This document shows positions 22,501 through 33,162 of a stretch of DNA of 64,000 nucleotides, in pieces. How positions within the stretch are numbered: the stretch's first letter is position 1; every line of letters starts with the position of its first letter. A model generated the notes under the pieces. It was not told the DNA's origin, did no database searches, and saw nothing but the letters and a program-made list of their open reading frames with translations. Origin of the DNA: Bolinopsis microptera (lineage: Eukaryota; Ctenophora; Tentaculata; Lobata; Bolinopsidae); assembly GCF_026151205.1 (NCBI RefSeq), contig NC_087083.1, positions 14,808,280 to 14,872,279 on the forward strand, read 5' to 3'. A program made the translations under genes and the position numbers.

Positions 22501-25500
22501 ACGCTCAGTTATGAAAACTCCTTTTGAGTAAACGCAGCGAAGCCATGTTACTCTCCAAAAGTGAACAACATTACTGGTCTAAACTGAGTTACAACAAAGC
22601 AGCTCTAATAACGCGCACTGTAACTTTAATGCGTCACATTGTTCTGGTGAAATGGTGTCCACACACTTTTCTTCCGAAATTCCCAGTTTTCGATGACCTT
22701 AACGTAGATAAAAGTGATAAAAGCCTTTTTTTATTTTTTAAGACAACAAAATAAAGTGGGGCAGCAACAAATTAAGCGAGGGATGGCACCATTTAACCTG
22801 ACCACTGAGTATCTCACAAATCGCTCGAGTTTGGCTGGATGCACAAGAGTGATGAGCAAGAGTCATTCGCACATCTCAGTGAAAATATCACCTCTGATGA
22901 TATTTTCCTCCTCGACTCCAGGGTTTCATGTAGCCGTAAATGAAGACCGTGCGCGCACCGCCGCGCAAGAACAAGCTGCTAAATTTTGCACTTTAAATCA
23001 CAGATTGTTTTTGCGCGCTACAAAGACGCTATATTCATACGTGACCAGCACAAAAATAGCGTTTAAAGCAATTGCGAGTTGACTCTTAATATAACTGTTA
23101 ACTTAACGAAACTTTTGTTTAAAAGCAAAAAATTATTCATTTCAGAGAGACTCACTTCTTCGCTCTCATAGCGACAAATCTTCCAATTGTTAGTGAGATC
23201 ATCCCATTGAGTCCGCTTGTAGAACATTTCCTGAAGATAAACGTTAATTTATGAAAATGTTTTCGAATTTGACGATATAAACATTGGTCTGGCTATTTAA
23301 ATTGTAATTAACTAATGAGGAAATTAACCTGGTCACAAGGGGGGATGAAGTTGTTGATAATGAGTTGCTTAGTAACCAAATGTCGCTGCAAATCATGCAT
23401 CGTCTGAGTTAGGTCTTCTATTTCTTGCCGATGTGCCTCCTGCGAATTGAGAGTACTGAAATTTACTCACCATATCAAATTTATTTTGCTCTGTTAACTG
23501 AAGGGGATTAAAATAATTGGACTACAATTTAAGTAGAGTAAAAGTTAGACCCCCCTCCTCTCACACCTACTTGTAAATCTTTGATTTCCTGCTCCGCGTT
23601 CTGGAGTTTGTGGAATAGCTTCGTCAGTTTCTTCGTCTTAGACGACACCTCAGACTGAAAGACGGTGTTTTTTAGCATATTTAACTTATTAATCAATTGT
23701 ACAATTAGGTTTAGGGTCAAATGTCAAGGTTAGGCTTAGGGTTAGGATTAGGGTTAGGGTTAGGGTTAGGGTTAGGGTTAGGGTTAGGGTTAGGGTTAGG
23801 GTTAGGGACTTACTACATACTTAGCAAATGCAATTAACAATATCCTTATGGATCATAAAAATTGAGGTTGGAACTGTTATCGAAGAGAAAGTGAATGACT
23901 CTATCCAAAAACCTGTAAATTATTGAATGTTTCCTTTGCTTCTTGTGCTTTTTCTTCCTTTGCTTTTAATGCATTTCTCATCTCATCTGCTCTCTGCTTC
24001 TCTTCCGCAATTTTCCTTTAACAAGTTAAATCTTAAGTCTGCACGATAGTTCTATTAATTTGATAGAAATCCCATTTGGAAAATTAAAATACTGAACTTC
24101 TGAATTGTTGTTGTCTGAATCTGTAAAACACTTCTCTAAAAGTACAAACCTTTGTTTTTCTTGCAGCTCTTTTTCCATGATAGCAGTTTTCTGGATAACA
24201 TCACCACCATTTATAAGTTTACTTTCCATTGACTGCAGCTTCAGTTTTAGTGCATCCCTTGCTTCCGCCTGGGTTAGGTTATGTTATCTCCCTAATGGGA
24301 TCATATACAACTTTTAAACAGTCTAAGCTAATAAAGTGAACTTTTGCTACCAATCAGCTAATTATATTTCATATTTGATAATACACTCTCACTGCAGTTC
24401 CCAATCAGCTAACTAATTAACCAGCTAATTAATCAGCTAATTAATTAACCTCCTCATTAAGTTGTCTAGCTCTGTAATCTAGCTCTCCCATTAAGTGTTG
24501 TTTTTCCTCCGCTATCAGTGAATGGTTCTCACTTATCTTCTTCTTCTCTTCTTCTAAGTGCTTCTGTTGTTCCTTTATATACTCTTCACGTCCCACTGTC
24601 TGAAATTAGTATACCATAAACGATTAATAGACGTGTTTAATAGTAAGGTGCAGGAAAAACTGGAATAATTATTTTTATTAAGTAAATCACGAACTGGTCC
24701 TGATTATGAATTGTCTGAACTGTACTATTTTCAAAACAGGCTAGTCCAACTTGTGTGAGGTATTTTATTACATTTATCACATATGACCCTGATATGGATC
24801 TAATACATGACTAATTACTAATGCCTAATTACACTAACCTCCTCCTCGCTAAACTCCTCCTCCTCCCCAGTATCTGACACCCTCCTCACCCTTCTCTTCA
24901 CTGTACCACCACCCTGTGTCTTACTCTCCAGTATCTTTCTTAGTCGCTGTATCTCGCTCTGGAACTGGCGCAGCAGCGCGTCTTTAGGATCCTCGTTAAT
25001 CTTGGGTTTGTTCTTGATGTTCTTGGCGCGGTTAGCGTATCGTAGTGTCGTGATGGTTTCGTCATAGTTGTAATCAGCAGGGCCTATATTTGCTACCATT
25101 ACTGTCCTGCTGTTGCCTGGGATCGAGTTTTATAAAAATTACTAAAATGTAAAACATCAAATTGCTGGGATAGACACAAAATAGTGGCGAAATTTTCAGA
25201 AGATAACATCAAAGATGACAATAACAATCGATCAAGGAAGTCCTGGTGTAACCTCACTAATTAACATAACCTCACTAATTAACCTCACCAATTAACCTCA
25301 CCAATTAACCTCACCAATTAACCTCACTAATTAACCTCACTAATTAACCTCACCAATTAACCTCACTAATTAACCTCACTAATTAACCTCACTAATTAAC
25401 CTCACTAATTAACCTCACTAATTAACATAACCTCACTAATTAACCTCGCCAATTAACCTCACTAATTAACCTCACCAATTAACCTCACCAATTAACCTCA

Positions 25501-28500
25501 CTAATTAACCTCACTAATTAACCTCACTAATTAACCTCACTAATTAACCTCACCTCCGAGAGAGTCCTGGAGTAAGCGTGTAAGTTTACTGTCCCGGTAC
25601 GGAATGTGATTAGTGTTATCCTCCACCAGCGCGTGTATTACATTACCCAGTGCTGACAGGGACAGGTTTATCTTAGTAGCTTCTCGGAACCTGAACAGAG
25701 GTTTACTTATCATATCACGTGATTAAATAATTCAAACTGATCATAACAGGAGTATTAACATAGATCAGATCTGGTTTAACAAACTCCCAGCAGCAAACCT
25801 CTCCCCAGAAGCGTTAGTTTTAGACTGCCGTTCAGAGCCCGCCAGATCCACCATGTTCAACTTGCCCACCCTAATGTGGTTCTCTGTTCCCATGGTTTCA
25901 CAACACTCTATTGTTGTTATGAAGATGGCATGAGAGCGTGATGAGCGCTCGTTCATATCCGTGTACGCTGTAAGTGGGGAGTAGTGTCAAGGGGAGAAAG
26001 GGTCTAACAAGTTGTTCCTTTTAGACCAAGGTTGGACCATGTATGTTATTCATGAGACTAACTACTAAGCGAGCTTTAATAAACTTACTACTTACTACTA
26101 CTTACCAGTAGTAACTATGGTAACTAGTAGTGTAACTATGGTAACTAGTGGTGTAACTATGGTAACTAGTAGTGTAACTATGGTAACTAGTAGTGTAACT
26201 ATGGTAACTAGTAGTGTAACTATGGTAACTAGTAGTGTAACTATGGTAACTAGTAGTGTAACTATGGTAACTAGTAGTGTAACTATGGTAACTAGTGGTG
26301 TAACTATGGTAACTAGTAGTGTAACTATGGTAACTAGTAGTGTAACTATGGTAACTAGTAGTGTAACTATGGTAACTAGTAGTGTAACTATGGTTACTAG
26401 TAGTGTAACTATTGTTACTAGTAGTGTAACTATGGTAACTAGTAGTGTAACTATGGTAACTAGTAGTGTAACTATGGTAACTAGTAGTGTGACTATGGTA
26501 ACTAGTAGTGTAACTATGGTAACTAGTAGTGTAACTATGGTGACTTGTAGTGTAACTATGGTAACTAGTAGTGTAACTATGGTAACTATTAGTGAAACTA
26601 TGGTAACATGTAGTGTAACTATGGTAACTAGTAGTGTAACTATGGTAACTAGTAGTGTAGCTATGGTAACTAGTAGTGTAACTATGGTAACTAGTAGTGT
26701 AACTATGGTAACTAGTAGTGTATTTATGGTAAGTTACCAGTAGCACGATTAGTATTTCCAACATTCATCACGTGTTCTATTTCTTTAACACTCTTCACCA
26801 CAAAGGAGGACAAGTCTTTAACTGTCACACCACTGTCCGCTGTCTCCTTCAACTCATACCTGTGGTTAATTAACTTCTAATTATTGGCTAATTAATTAAA
26901 TACATAATTGGTGTTTTAAGACGCTAGATTTTTCTTAAAGTTCTAGTTGTCATACTTCCTTTGCCGGTGTGCTAGTTACCTTTTCTTGGTATCTTTAGAC
27001 AGTAGATCACGTATCTCTTCCTGATATATCTCCAGATAAGACGCCCTCACTAGATACTGGATACCTGAACACAATCTTTATTACTTGTAACTATGGTAAC
27101 TAGTAGTGTAACTAGTAGTGTAACTAGTAGTGTAACTATGGTAACTAGTAGTGTAACTATGGTAACACGTATCTCTTCCTGATATATCTCCAGATAAGAC
27201 GCTCTCACCAGATACTGGATACCTGAACACAAACTATATTACTTTTCTGTTTAACGTTAAAAGGATCTTTATAATCTACAATTTGTTAATTGCTAGTTAA
27301 TTGTTAAACCTCTACGTGAGTATTTTACAATTTTTTGGGTAGTAAAAAGCGATGATGAATTGTAAGGAATTAGATTTTAAAAGTAACAGCACGTATGTCG
27401 TATTATATACATCTTGTTTAAAAGTAACAGCACGTATGTCGTATTATATACATCTTCTTTAAAAGTAACAGCACGTATGTCGTATTATATACATCTTCTT
27501 TAAAAGTAACAGCACGTATGTCGTATTATATACATCTTGTTTAAAAGTAACAGCACGTATGTCGTATTATATACATCTTCTTTAAAAGTAACAGCACGTA
27601 TGTCGTATTATATACATCTTGTTTAAAAGTAACAGCACGTATGTCGTATTATATACATCTTGTTTAAAAGTAACAGCACGTATGTCGTATTATATACATC
27701 TTGTTTAAAAGTAACAGCACGTATGTCGTATTATATACATCTTGTTTAAAAGTAACAGCACGCATGTCGTATTATATACATCTTGTTTAAAAGTAACAGC
27801 ACGTATGTCGTATTATATACATCTTCTTTAAAAGTAACAGCACGTATGTCGTATTATATACATCTTGTTTAAAAGTAACAGCACGTATGTCGTATTATAT
27901 CCTCTTATCTATACATTACATCTTGTGACAAGAACAAAATTTGCCGGATACAAATTCACTGCCATCTTATAACCAACAGTGCTATTTGTTTTTGTAAATG
28001 TGGCGCCATCAATTCAAGTTGAGTATCCTAAACAGTTTAACTTAAACTAATACCCGATAAATATATTTTATTTGGTGTTATGTGAGTAGTAAAAAGGGAG
28101 ATTTGTATGGTTTTAGTACCTACTAACCGTGCACAGTTTAAAAAACGGATAATTCACACAAAATGACACTAACCTTTGGTTTGGTTGATGTGTTCAAATA
28201 TTTGCTGGAAGGAGTTAGGAATAACACCTCTCTGTTCCGGATCTGAAGGGGTACCTTGCATTGTGTATGTTTTACCTGTTCCTGTCTGTCCGTACGCGAA
28301 TATAGTACCATTGTACCTGAAGGGTAGATTGGTGTACAATTTACTGTTAATCCGCCATACAAATAAATAATTAACTAAATTAATAACAAAACAAATATAA
28401 ATCTAGATAAATAAATAACTATAAACATTGCTCACCCCTCTAAAACACTAGCTACTAGCGGTTGAAACACAGTCTTGTAAAGGTCTATCTGTCTGCTGTT

Positions 28501-29946
28501 CTGATCAAACACATTGTCAAATGTAAACTGTTTATCATTTCCTGGTTTAGATAGCTTCTTTACCTGAGATAAGTGTTTAATAAATTGAAATATAATAATT
28601 TAATAATTTACATGTTTAGTACTGTCATTATAATCACACTTCATAGATAGCACTGTGTGGTGACTAGTTCTGATTCATTACACCATGTGATTGCAGATAA
28701 CGGTACCACAAACTTACATTATAACTTAATATTGAAAAGAGGATATTTTTCAAAGTGTGTCTCATCTGTTTCAAAGTGACCCATGGATTGGCACCAATGT
28801 ACCTCCAAGAGTTGGTTCAAATGAACAGAGATGATAAGGCTGTCAAAGAAACCAGAACAAAAACAGCATGCAACCTTCTTATGAAGATACCTAAGTTCTC
28901 TAAATTGAAGGCAACTAGCAGGCGGTTCAGCAACTATGCACCTAAATCATGGAATTCTCTCCCTCTTAATGTCCGTAACATCGACAATATTGTCTCTTTT
29001 AAGGGTAAGTTAAAGAACTATTTGTATGATCAGCTATAGCCTGGTTAAGCTATTTTTTGTGGCTTCTAGTCTTTTTTTGTGTTATTTTTTGTTTTCCGAG
29101 TATCCACTTCTTGTTTTTCTGGTTTTTTATCGGTGTGTCAATAAAATCAATTATGGAATATGTATACTTTAACCATTTTTTGCGACAGTTAATCTGAGAT
29201 TATCTCTTTAACATTATTTAGTATTTTTTGATTTATGAGACCCGTGTTTTGTTTTTAACTTTCTGCTCCGAGGAGGAGAGAAAGTTATTTGAGGAGAGCC
29301 GCTCAGACATGGGCACCGTATTGTGTGAATTATTTAGTTATCTTTATACAATATCTTTGTCGCATAGTAGCGGGGTAGTAAATACAGTGTTTCGTTTCGT
29401 TTCGTATAGCAATGTTACCTAGTAACGTAATAAATAACCAATCTACTTACTAGAAGTAACCAAGTATGCATGTCTAGATTTTTCTATTATGTCTAGGGGA
29501 AAAGGTGCAGGAGACCAGCTACTCCACGATCTGATACAATACAATACTACCACTACACTACACTACACTACACTACACTACACTACACTACACTACACTA
29601 CACTACACTACACTACACTACACTACACTACACTACACTACACTACACTACACTACACTACACTACACTACACTACACTACACTACACTACACTACACTA
29701 CACTACACTACACTACACTACACTACACTACACTACACTACACTACACTACACTACACTACACTACAATACTAATTACCCCTGAACTCACCTCAATGCAC
29801 CCTCTTGTAGTGTCTATATCCACACAAGTTTTCCTCCCATCATCCACCTCTTTACGACCCAGTGGTCTACATCTCACCACTACCTTGACACTTTCAGCTG
29901 CTTTTACACTCTCTGCTGCATTCTTCTTACTTGTGGAACTTGGCAT
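19566..29946 (-). CDS. KIF3B: Kinesin-2 motor subunit KIF3B
   Basis: Plus-end microtubule motor that pairs with KIF3A and KAP3 to carry intraflagellar transport cargo. Eighteen exons join in frame to 766 aa (human about 747): 29946-29791, 28563-28436, 28316-28174, 27064-26980, 26859-26738, 25967-25799, 25690-25554, 25116-24839, 24599-24450, 24268-24150, 24015-23913, 23654-23571, 23439-23329, 23230-23156, 22235-22173, 21982-21876, 20222-20110, 19723-19566. All junctions are GT-AG. The motor domain shows [10 protein letters not shown] near the N-terminus, P-loop GQTGTGKT (104-111), switch I NERSSRSH (217-224) and switch II DLAGSER (252-258). The neck reads [20 protein letters not shown]. An acidic EEEEFSEEE stretch follows, then a coiled-coil stalk. 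The tail blocks [18 protein letters not shown] and the C-terminal LYPSARGL are specific to KIF3B rather than KIF3A. The ATG at 29946 begins MPSSTSKK. Odd: residues 210-216 (ATAYTDM) differ from the usual SVGATNM. Exon 16 start is the least certain junction. Confidence 0.95.
19881..19934. repeat. Perfect 20-bp inverted repeat (hairpin)
   Basis: Arms TTTAGTAGTGGAACAGCAAT and its exact complement are separated by a 14-base loop. It lies in KIF3B intron 17. No coding or transposon context; it could be a young inverted duplication or a structural element of the pre-mRNA. Confidence 0.85.
20229..20330. repeat. Short tandem repeat next to a KIF3B exon
   Basis: Four imperfect units containing CAGTCGGGGAATAGTTTACTG-like sequence begin a few bases inside intron 16, upstream of exon 17. 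Confidence 0.75.
20400..21640 (+). pseudogene. LINE 3' half inside KIF3B intron 16
   Basis: The frame 20516-21637 (open from about 20400) is the C-terminal region of the same LINE family as the ORF at 36396-38294. Shared blocks are [39 protein letters not shown] and a CxxC...HxxxxC zinc-knuckle-like motif (LCGWCQ then HVLYIC). The reverse transcriptase core is absent, so this is a 5'-truncated insertion. It lies antisense to KIF3B, within its intron. About 350 codons remain without a stop, which suggests fairly recent insertion. The 3' end runs into (AATCCTGTGT)n at 21744. Confidence 0.8.
21744..21812. repeat. 10-bp repeat, probable LINE tail
   Basis: Seven copies of TAATCCTGTG follow the LINE 3' region about 100 bp after its stop. 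Many LINEs end in short tandem repeats, so this is probably the tail of the insertion. Confidence 0.8.
22236..23155 (-). other. KIF3B intron 14, no recognised content
   Basis: A 0.9-kb intron with moderately GC-rich unique sequence. Plus-strand frames at 22524-22754 and 22714-23082 have no family signal and are probably chance. Confidence 0.45.
23731..23807 (+). repeat. Interstitial telomeric array (TTAGGG)n
   Basis: About 11-12 copies of TTAGGG, perfect except for two variant units at the left edge (TTAGGC, TTAGGA). It lies in KIF3B intron 11, between exons 23654-23571 and 24015-23913, G-rich strand on plus. TTAGGG is the common animal telomere repeat. Confidence 0.95.
25255..25553. repeat. 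13-bp minisatellite filling KIF3B intron 7
   Basis: About 22 copies of a 13-bp unit AATTAACCTCACT, with CACC and CGCC variants. The array abuts the exon 7 donor: the donor bases GTGAGGTTAATT are themselves the repeat unit read on the minus strand. Confidence 0.95.
26106..26737. repeat. 21-bp minisatellite filling KIF3B intron 5
   Basis: About 30 copies of a 21-bp unit GTAACTATGGTAACTAGTAGT. It begins at the exon 5 donor and occupies most of the intron. Because 21 is a multiple of 3, frames of about 210 codons run through it on both strands. The same unit recurs at 27088-27165 in intron 3. Confidence 0.95.
27088..27165. repeat. Second copy of the intron-5 minisatellite
   Basis: Four to five units of the GTAACTATGGTAACTAGTAGT family, some shortened. 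It sits immediately upstream of exon 4 (in gene order) and directly joins a truncated duplicate of that exon. Confidence 0.9.
27166..27233 (-). pseudogene. Truncated duplicate of KIF3B exon 4
   Basis: Sixty-eight bases repeat 27008-27075 at an offset of 158 bp with two internal mismatches. The copy keeps the splice acceptor and the codons for [18 protein letters not shown], then breaks into minisatellite before the part coding DLLSKD and has no donor. In gene order it comes before the true exon 4. Using its acceptor would replace DLLSKD with repeat-encoded residues, so it must normally be skipped. Confidence 0.85.
27369..27905. repeat. 41-bp minisatellite in KIF3B intron 3
   Basis: About 13 copies of a unit containing AGTAACAGCACGTATGTCGT. 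Variation is almost confined to one site (CTTGTTT or CTTCTTT). In a prokaryote it might be taken for a repeat array of CRISPR type, but there are no spacers. Confidence 0.95.
28740..29039 (+). pseudogene. CR1/L2-like LINE 3' fragment in KIF3B intron 1
   Basis: About 95 codons match the C-terminus of a CR1/L2/Rex-type [22 protein letters not shown], then [15 protein letters not shown] and [11 protein letters not shown] to the stop. The reverse transcriptase is missing. It lies antisense to KIF3B. T-rich sequence follows the stop. Confidence 0.75.
29547..29767. repeat. (CACTA)n microsatellite, about 44 copies
   Basis: Nearly perfect 5-bp repeat in KIF3B intron 1, starting about 25 bp past the exon 1 donor. 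Perfect length of about 220 bp suggests active slippage. Confidence 0.97.
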
Positions 29947-30504
29947 TCAGCTACAGATGGGGTCGTTATATTGTTATATGATAACATAATAACATTAGAA
30001 CTGTTCTGCTTGAATTAAATATATCATATAGTTTCTGCTTGCCGATCCTCAAGATGGCAAAGGTTACCAAAATTGTGTCAGAGATATAAAATCAGAGATC
30101 AAATTTTGTAAACAAGAAACACTGCAATTGGAAGTGAGTAAAAAAGAAAGCTAGCATTCAACGTTTTAAATTTACAAAACCCTGGAATAGAATTTACAAA
30201 CCTCAAATACCATACCTGCAGATAAACGATACTCCTGTATAAATTTAAAATATTACCCATCAAGGGTACACGTTCGTGATGCAGTACAAAAATAATGGCT
30301 GTTGAAACTTTTAAAACACTAGCTATTTCAAATAAAAATATTACACACAAATAAATAGGAGACATGACAAGAAAAAGATAGTAAGTGTGTAAAATTACCA
30401 CAGTGAAACTTCCAATTGAAGCGCTAAACCCTACTGGAATTATTCAGATAACAATAATTTAGCAACTGTTTACAACAAGGGAACACGTGACCTACAAAAG
30501 TAGA
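29947..30504. other. KIF3B upstream region
   Basis: AT-rich sequence between PFDN2 and KIF3B with no coding exon seen. It should hold the KIF3B promoter, but no TATA box or other clear element stands out. Confidence 0.4.
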
Positions 30505-30590
30505 AGCACGTGACCCAGGAGCACGTGACCCAGGAGCACGTGACCCAGGAGCACGTGACCCAGGAGCACGTGACCCAGGAGCACGTGACT
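30505..30590. repeat. 15-bp repeat carrying CACGTG
   Basis: Five copies of GGAGCACGTGACCCA just past the 3' end of PFDN2. Each unit has a CACGTG E-box with GTGAC flank. Similar CACGTGA-bearing arrays occur at 57.2 and 63.0 kb. Confidence 0.9.
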
Positions 30591-30630
30591 TAGAAGGAGC
30601 TCACTGTGATAATACACCATCTTCTCCATT

Positions 30631-31458
30631 TCAGTTAACCAGTACACCTGTACTAGTAGGAGCAGGAGAGTCAGATTTGTTCTTATCTTCCATTGAGTCC
30701 TCTCCTCGAACCTGAACAGTTTAATTAAAACAGGTGCTATGGTAATATATATAGTGACATATAGTAATATATAGTAATGGTAATATATATAGTAACACAT
30801 AGTAATTACTGAGCACAGAATGTAGAGATTATTGCAATACTGTTACATGTTCCTCACCTTGATACCATGTTTCTCCTTGAAGTCAACTAATTCCTTTTGT
30901 TTTGACTCAAGAGTTTTGTCCATGGTAGTTATGAGAGTGTTTATCTTAGAAGCATTATTCTCAAGGTTTGGTTGCACTTGTCCTACTGTCCGTTCCATCA
31001 ACACACCACCAACTAGCTGGTAACATCTGCACAACAAGTTAGCTCTAGTTTAGTTGCGGTAGCTCAATTAAGAGAGCAATCATCTGTAAAATCGCATCAG
31101 GTCTAAAATTGTACATGTGAAATAACTGAACTAATTTAATGACATACTTGCGTGTTGGTTCGTTTACATCCTTTAGAGCATCAATCACCAATTTGTGCTC
31201 CGATTCCTCCAACTTCAACTCACTCATCTTTTGTGCTACCATTCGTTGTTCCTGTAAAATTCAAAGAATCACACATTACGAAATCTTTATTAAATACATT
31301 TAATGTCTAGCAGTTCAACTGTTTGGATAAATATAATGCGTTAGTCTTAATCGCCATGACTCTTTAACAGTTAGTGTTAATTTATATAGGTTTACCTGGC
31401 GCAATTTGTTAAACTGCTGAAGAATGACCTCCTGGTTCTTTCTCTTCTGGTCTGCCAT
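30631..31458 (-). CDS. PFDN2: Prefoldin subunit 2
   Basis: Beta-type subunit of the hexameric prefoldin complex, which passes unfolded actin and tubulin to the CCT chaperonin in the cytosol. Four exons, 31458-31396, 31251-31148, 31026-30858 and 30711-30631, all GT-AG, give 138 aa (human 154). Family blocks are NQEVILQQFNKLRQEQR near the N-terminus, HKLVIDALKDV, then CYQLVGGVLMERTV at the beta-hairpin region, and KQKELVDFKEKHGIKVRGED in the C-terminal coiled coil, ending in TGVLVN. The two helices flanking the hairpin are the usual beta-prefoldin layout. The start MADQKRK is the first ATG in frame with exon 2. The N-terminus is shorter than in vertebrates, which have a Gly/Ser-rich extension. 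It lies 0.7 kb upstream of KIF3B on the same strand. Confidence 0.95.
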
Positions 31459-32074
31459 GTCTGTGAGTGTAAATATTTGTTTTAATCACTATGAGTAATT
31501 TCACAATACAATAGGTTTACAATGGATTATGCAGCATGCTGTGCAGCAGACTTTTTCATTATTTTAACAATAGTTCTGTAGGTACTTACAATTTACAGGA
31601 CTAAAAATATCAAGCACTTGATTCACATTGGTACACAGTATGAAATATACTCAATAACAAATAAAATGGTGTAATCTGTTCCAAAAAAAAGTAAACTTAC
31701 TCTATTATATAGTACAAAGCTGTAAAAACAAAGCAGTAGAAACATAAATATTTCAAATAATTTTTCTTGTGAGATTCAAATAGCCACCCTCTCACATTAT
31801 TACTTACTGTAGTAAGTTAAATTGTACCACGAATTAAAAAGCCTAATAAATCAAAAAAATGATAAAAAACCAATACATCTATGCCCTAGAGTCAACTTTA
31901 GCACTGTCATTCAAAATCAAATAGTAAAATAAATTGAACTTAAAACATATAAATGTTGATTAAAAATCATAAATTTGGCATGTAGTTTGTGTAGCTATCA
32001 ATAAAACCGTTCTGTAGACTCATTTTTCATCACACGCACACACAACACAAAGGATTAAAAACGGAAAATGTTGA

Positions 32075-32527
32075 TCAGGGCCATGATACAGCAGATTTTT
32101 TAAATTTAGGTTGCACATAACTTGATACAGTGACATCCTCAGAAAATTGTACTCTTTTCAAATTGGGCCTTGATTCCTTATCAACAGAAGACTTCACACA
32201 ACTTAAAGGTTTGGAAAGTTCACTACTTTGTGCAGAATTGACTCCCTCATCTGTTGATTCTGCAGAACTAATTCCTTTCTTGGTTAACGTTTTTACTTCT
32301 TTGACAACAGAGTTATTTCTGACAAACTTAATACGCTTAACATTTGTGCTAACCGGGGAATCTGCATTAGTTCTCTTGTTTTTTAAGTTGGAATTGAAGC
32401 ATGGCCTTTGAGATTTTGGAACTACATGCTCACAATAAAGCATTTTCAATTCTCTGATATCTGACGTAGAAATAGATTTCACCCCAATCATCTCTAAAGC
32501 TTTTAGATAATCCCCAATATTCATCAT
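32075..32527 (-). CDS. Possible ashwin (C2orf49)-like protein
   Basis: Single open frame of 150 codons with a stop codon immediately upstream of the first ATG. A segment near the N-terminus (ELKMLYCEHVVPKSQRP) resembles the conserved D-L-Y-x-x-H-x-x-P-x-x-QR-x-P stretch of ashwin, and the protein ends in SAVSWP*, like the HVTWP end of vertebrate ashwin. The middle is Lys/Ser-rich, low-complexity and probably disordered, with KRIKF and KRVQF basic motifs. Ashwin is a nuclear protein of the RTCB tRNA-ligase complex. The whole is shorter than vertebrate ashwin (about 230 aa). The assignment rests on two short stretches, so a chance resemblance is possible, but the frame itself looks real. Non-coding 5' exons may exist. 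Confidence 0.55.
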   Translation of the reverse strand: MMNIGDYLKALEMIGVKSISTSDIRELKMLYCEHVVPKSQRPCFNSNLKNKRTNADSPVSTNVKRIKFVRNNSVVKEVKTLTKKGISSAESTDEGVNSAQSSELSKPLSCVKSSVDKESRPNLKRVQFSEDVTVSSYVQPKFKKSAVSWP

Positions 32528-32760
32528 TTAAAGGTTGAGCACCATTCTGTTTTACATTAGCTATGTCCCATCATGTCAACCAAATGTGGTTATCTACAGA
32601 TATTTTTTGTTAATGTAAATTTGTGAAAATGTGTACAGATACATACAAAAAGAATAATTATACACATCATGTTACTAAAGAAAAGATCTTTGCAGCTTAA
32701 ACCTTAAATCAATTGTACATGGGATACATACTTCAAACTTTGAACTAACTTATGAATGTA

Positions 32761-33107
32761 TATTGATTGAAATAAATTTTCGTGCACATACAGAATGAAT
32801 GGTTAATAATTTAATATATATGTAGACCAAGCTCTGTGCACGGGATGCTTCCTGGAAGAATCCAGTTCTTTTAGCAGGGCACCCTACCTAAAGCCAAATT
32901 GAGATATAATAATCATATTCCTAGGAAAATAATCAGAAATCGAATACCAATCAAATAATATGATATATAGGAGTAGTAACCATATTTACTATGCAAAATG
33001 CCCCAACCACATAGTGTAAATTTATATAATATTCAAATTCCATATCATCATTAAACCTCAATAGTCAATATAATAGCCCAAGCAAAATTAAATAACTTCT
33101 TATATAC
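32761..33107 (+). repeat. 347-bp direct repeat, left copy
   Basis: Identical in length to 46499-46845 and about 98% identical (seven or so substitutions, no gaps). Begins TATTGATTGAAATAAATTTT and ends CTTCTTATATAC. It lacks the TG...CA ends of an LTR, and no target duplication is seen outside the pair. Confidence 0.9.
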
Positions 33108-33162
33108 GATACCTTACTGTCATACTACAAATTAATTAAACATTTGAATCTGTTAACCAGAG

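Noticed and set aside
26102-26764. Frames of 208-220 codons on both strands inside KIF3B intron 5
   Set aside because: The 21-bp repeat unit has no stop in these frames, so openness is automatic.
27369-27905. Regular repeat array that superficially suggests CRISPR
   Set aside because: There are no unique spacers, the unit is continuous and the context is a eukaryotic intron.
29489-29989. 166-codon plus-strand ORF
   Set aside because: It is built of the CACTA microsatellite plus the antisense of KIF3B exon 1.
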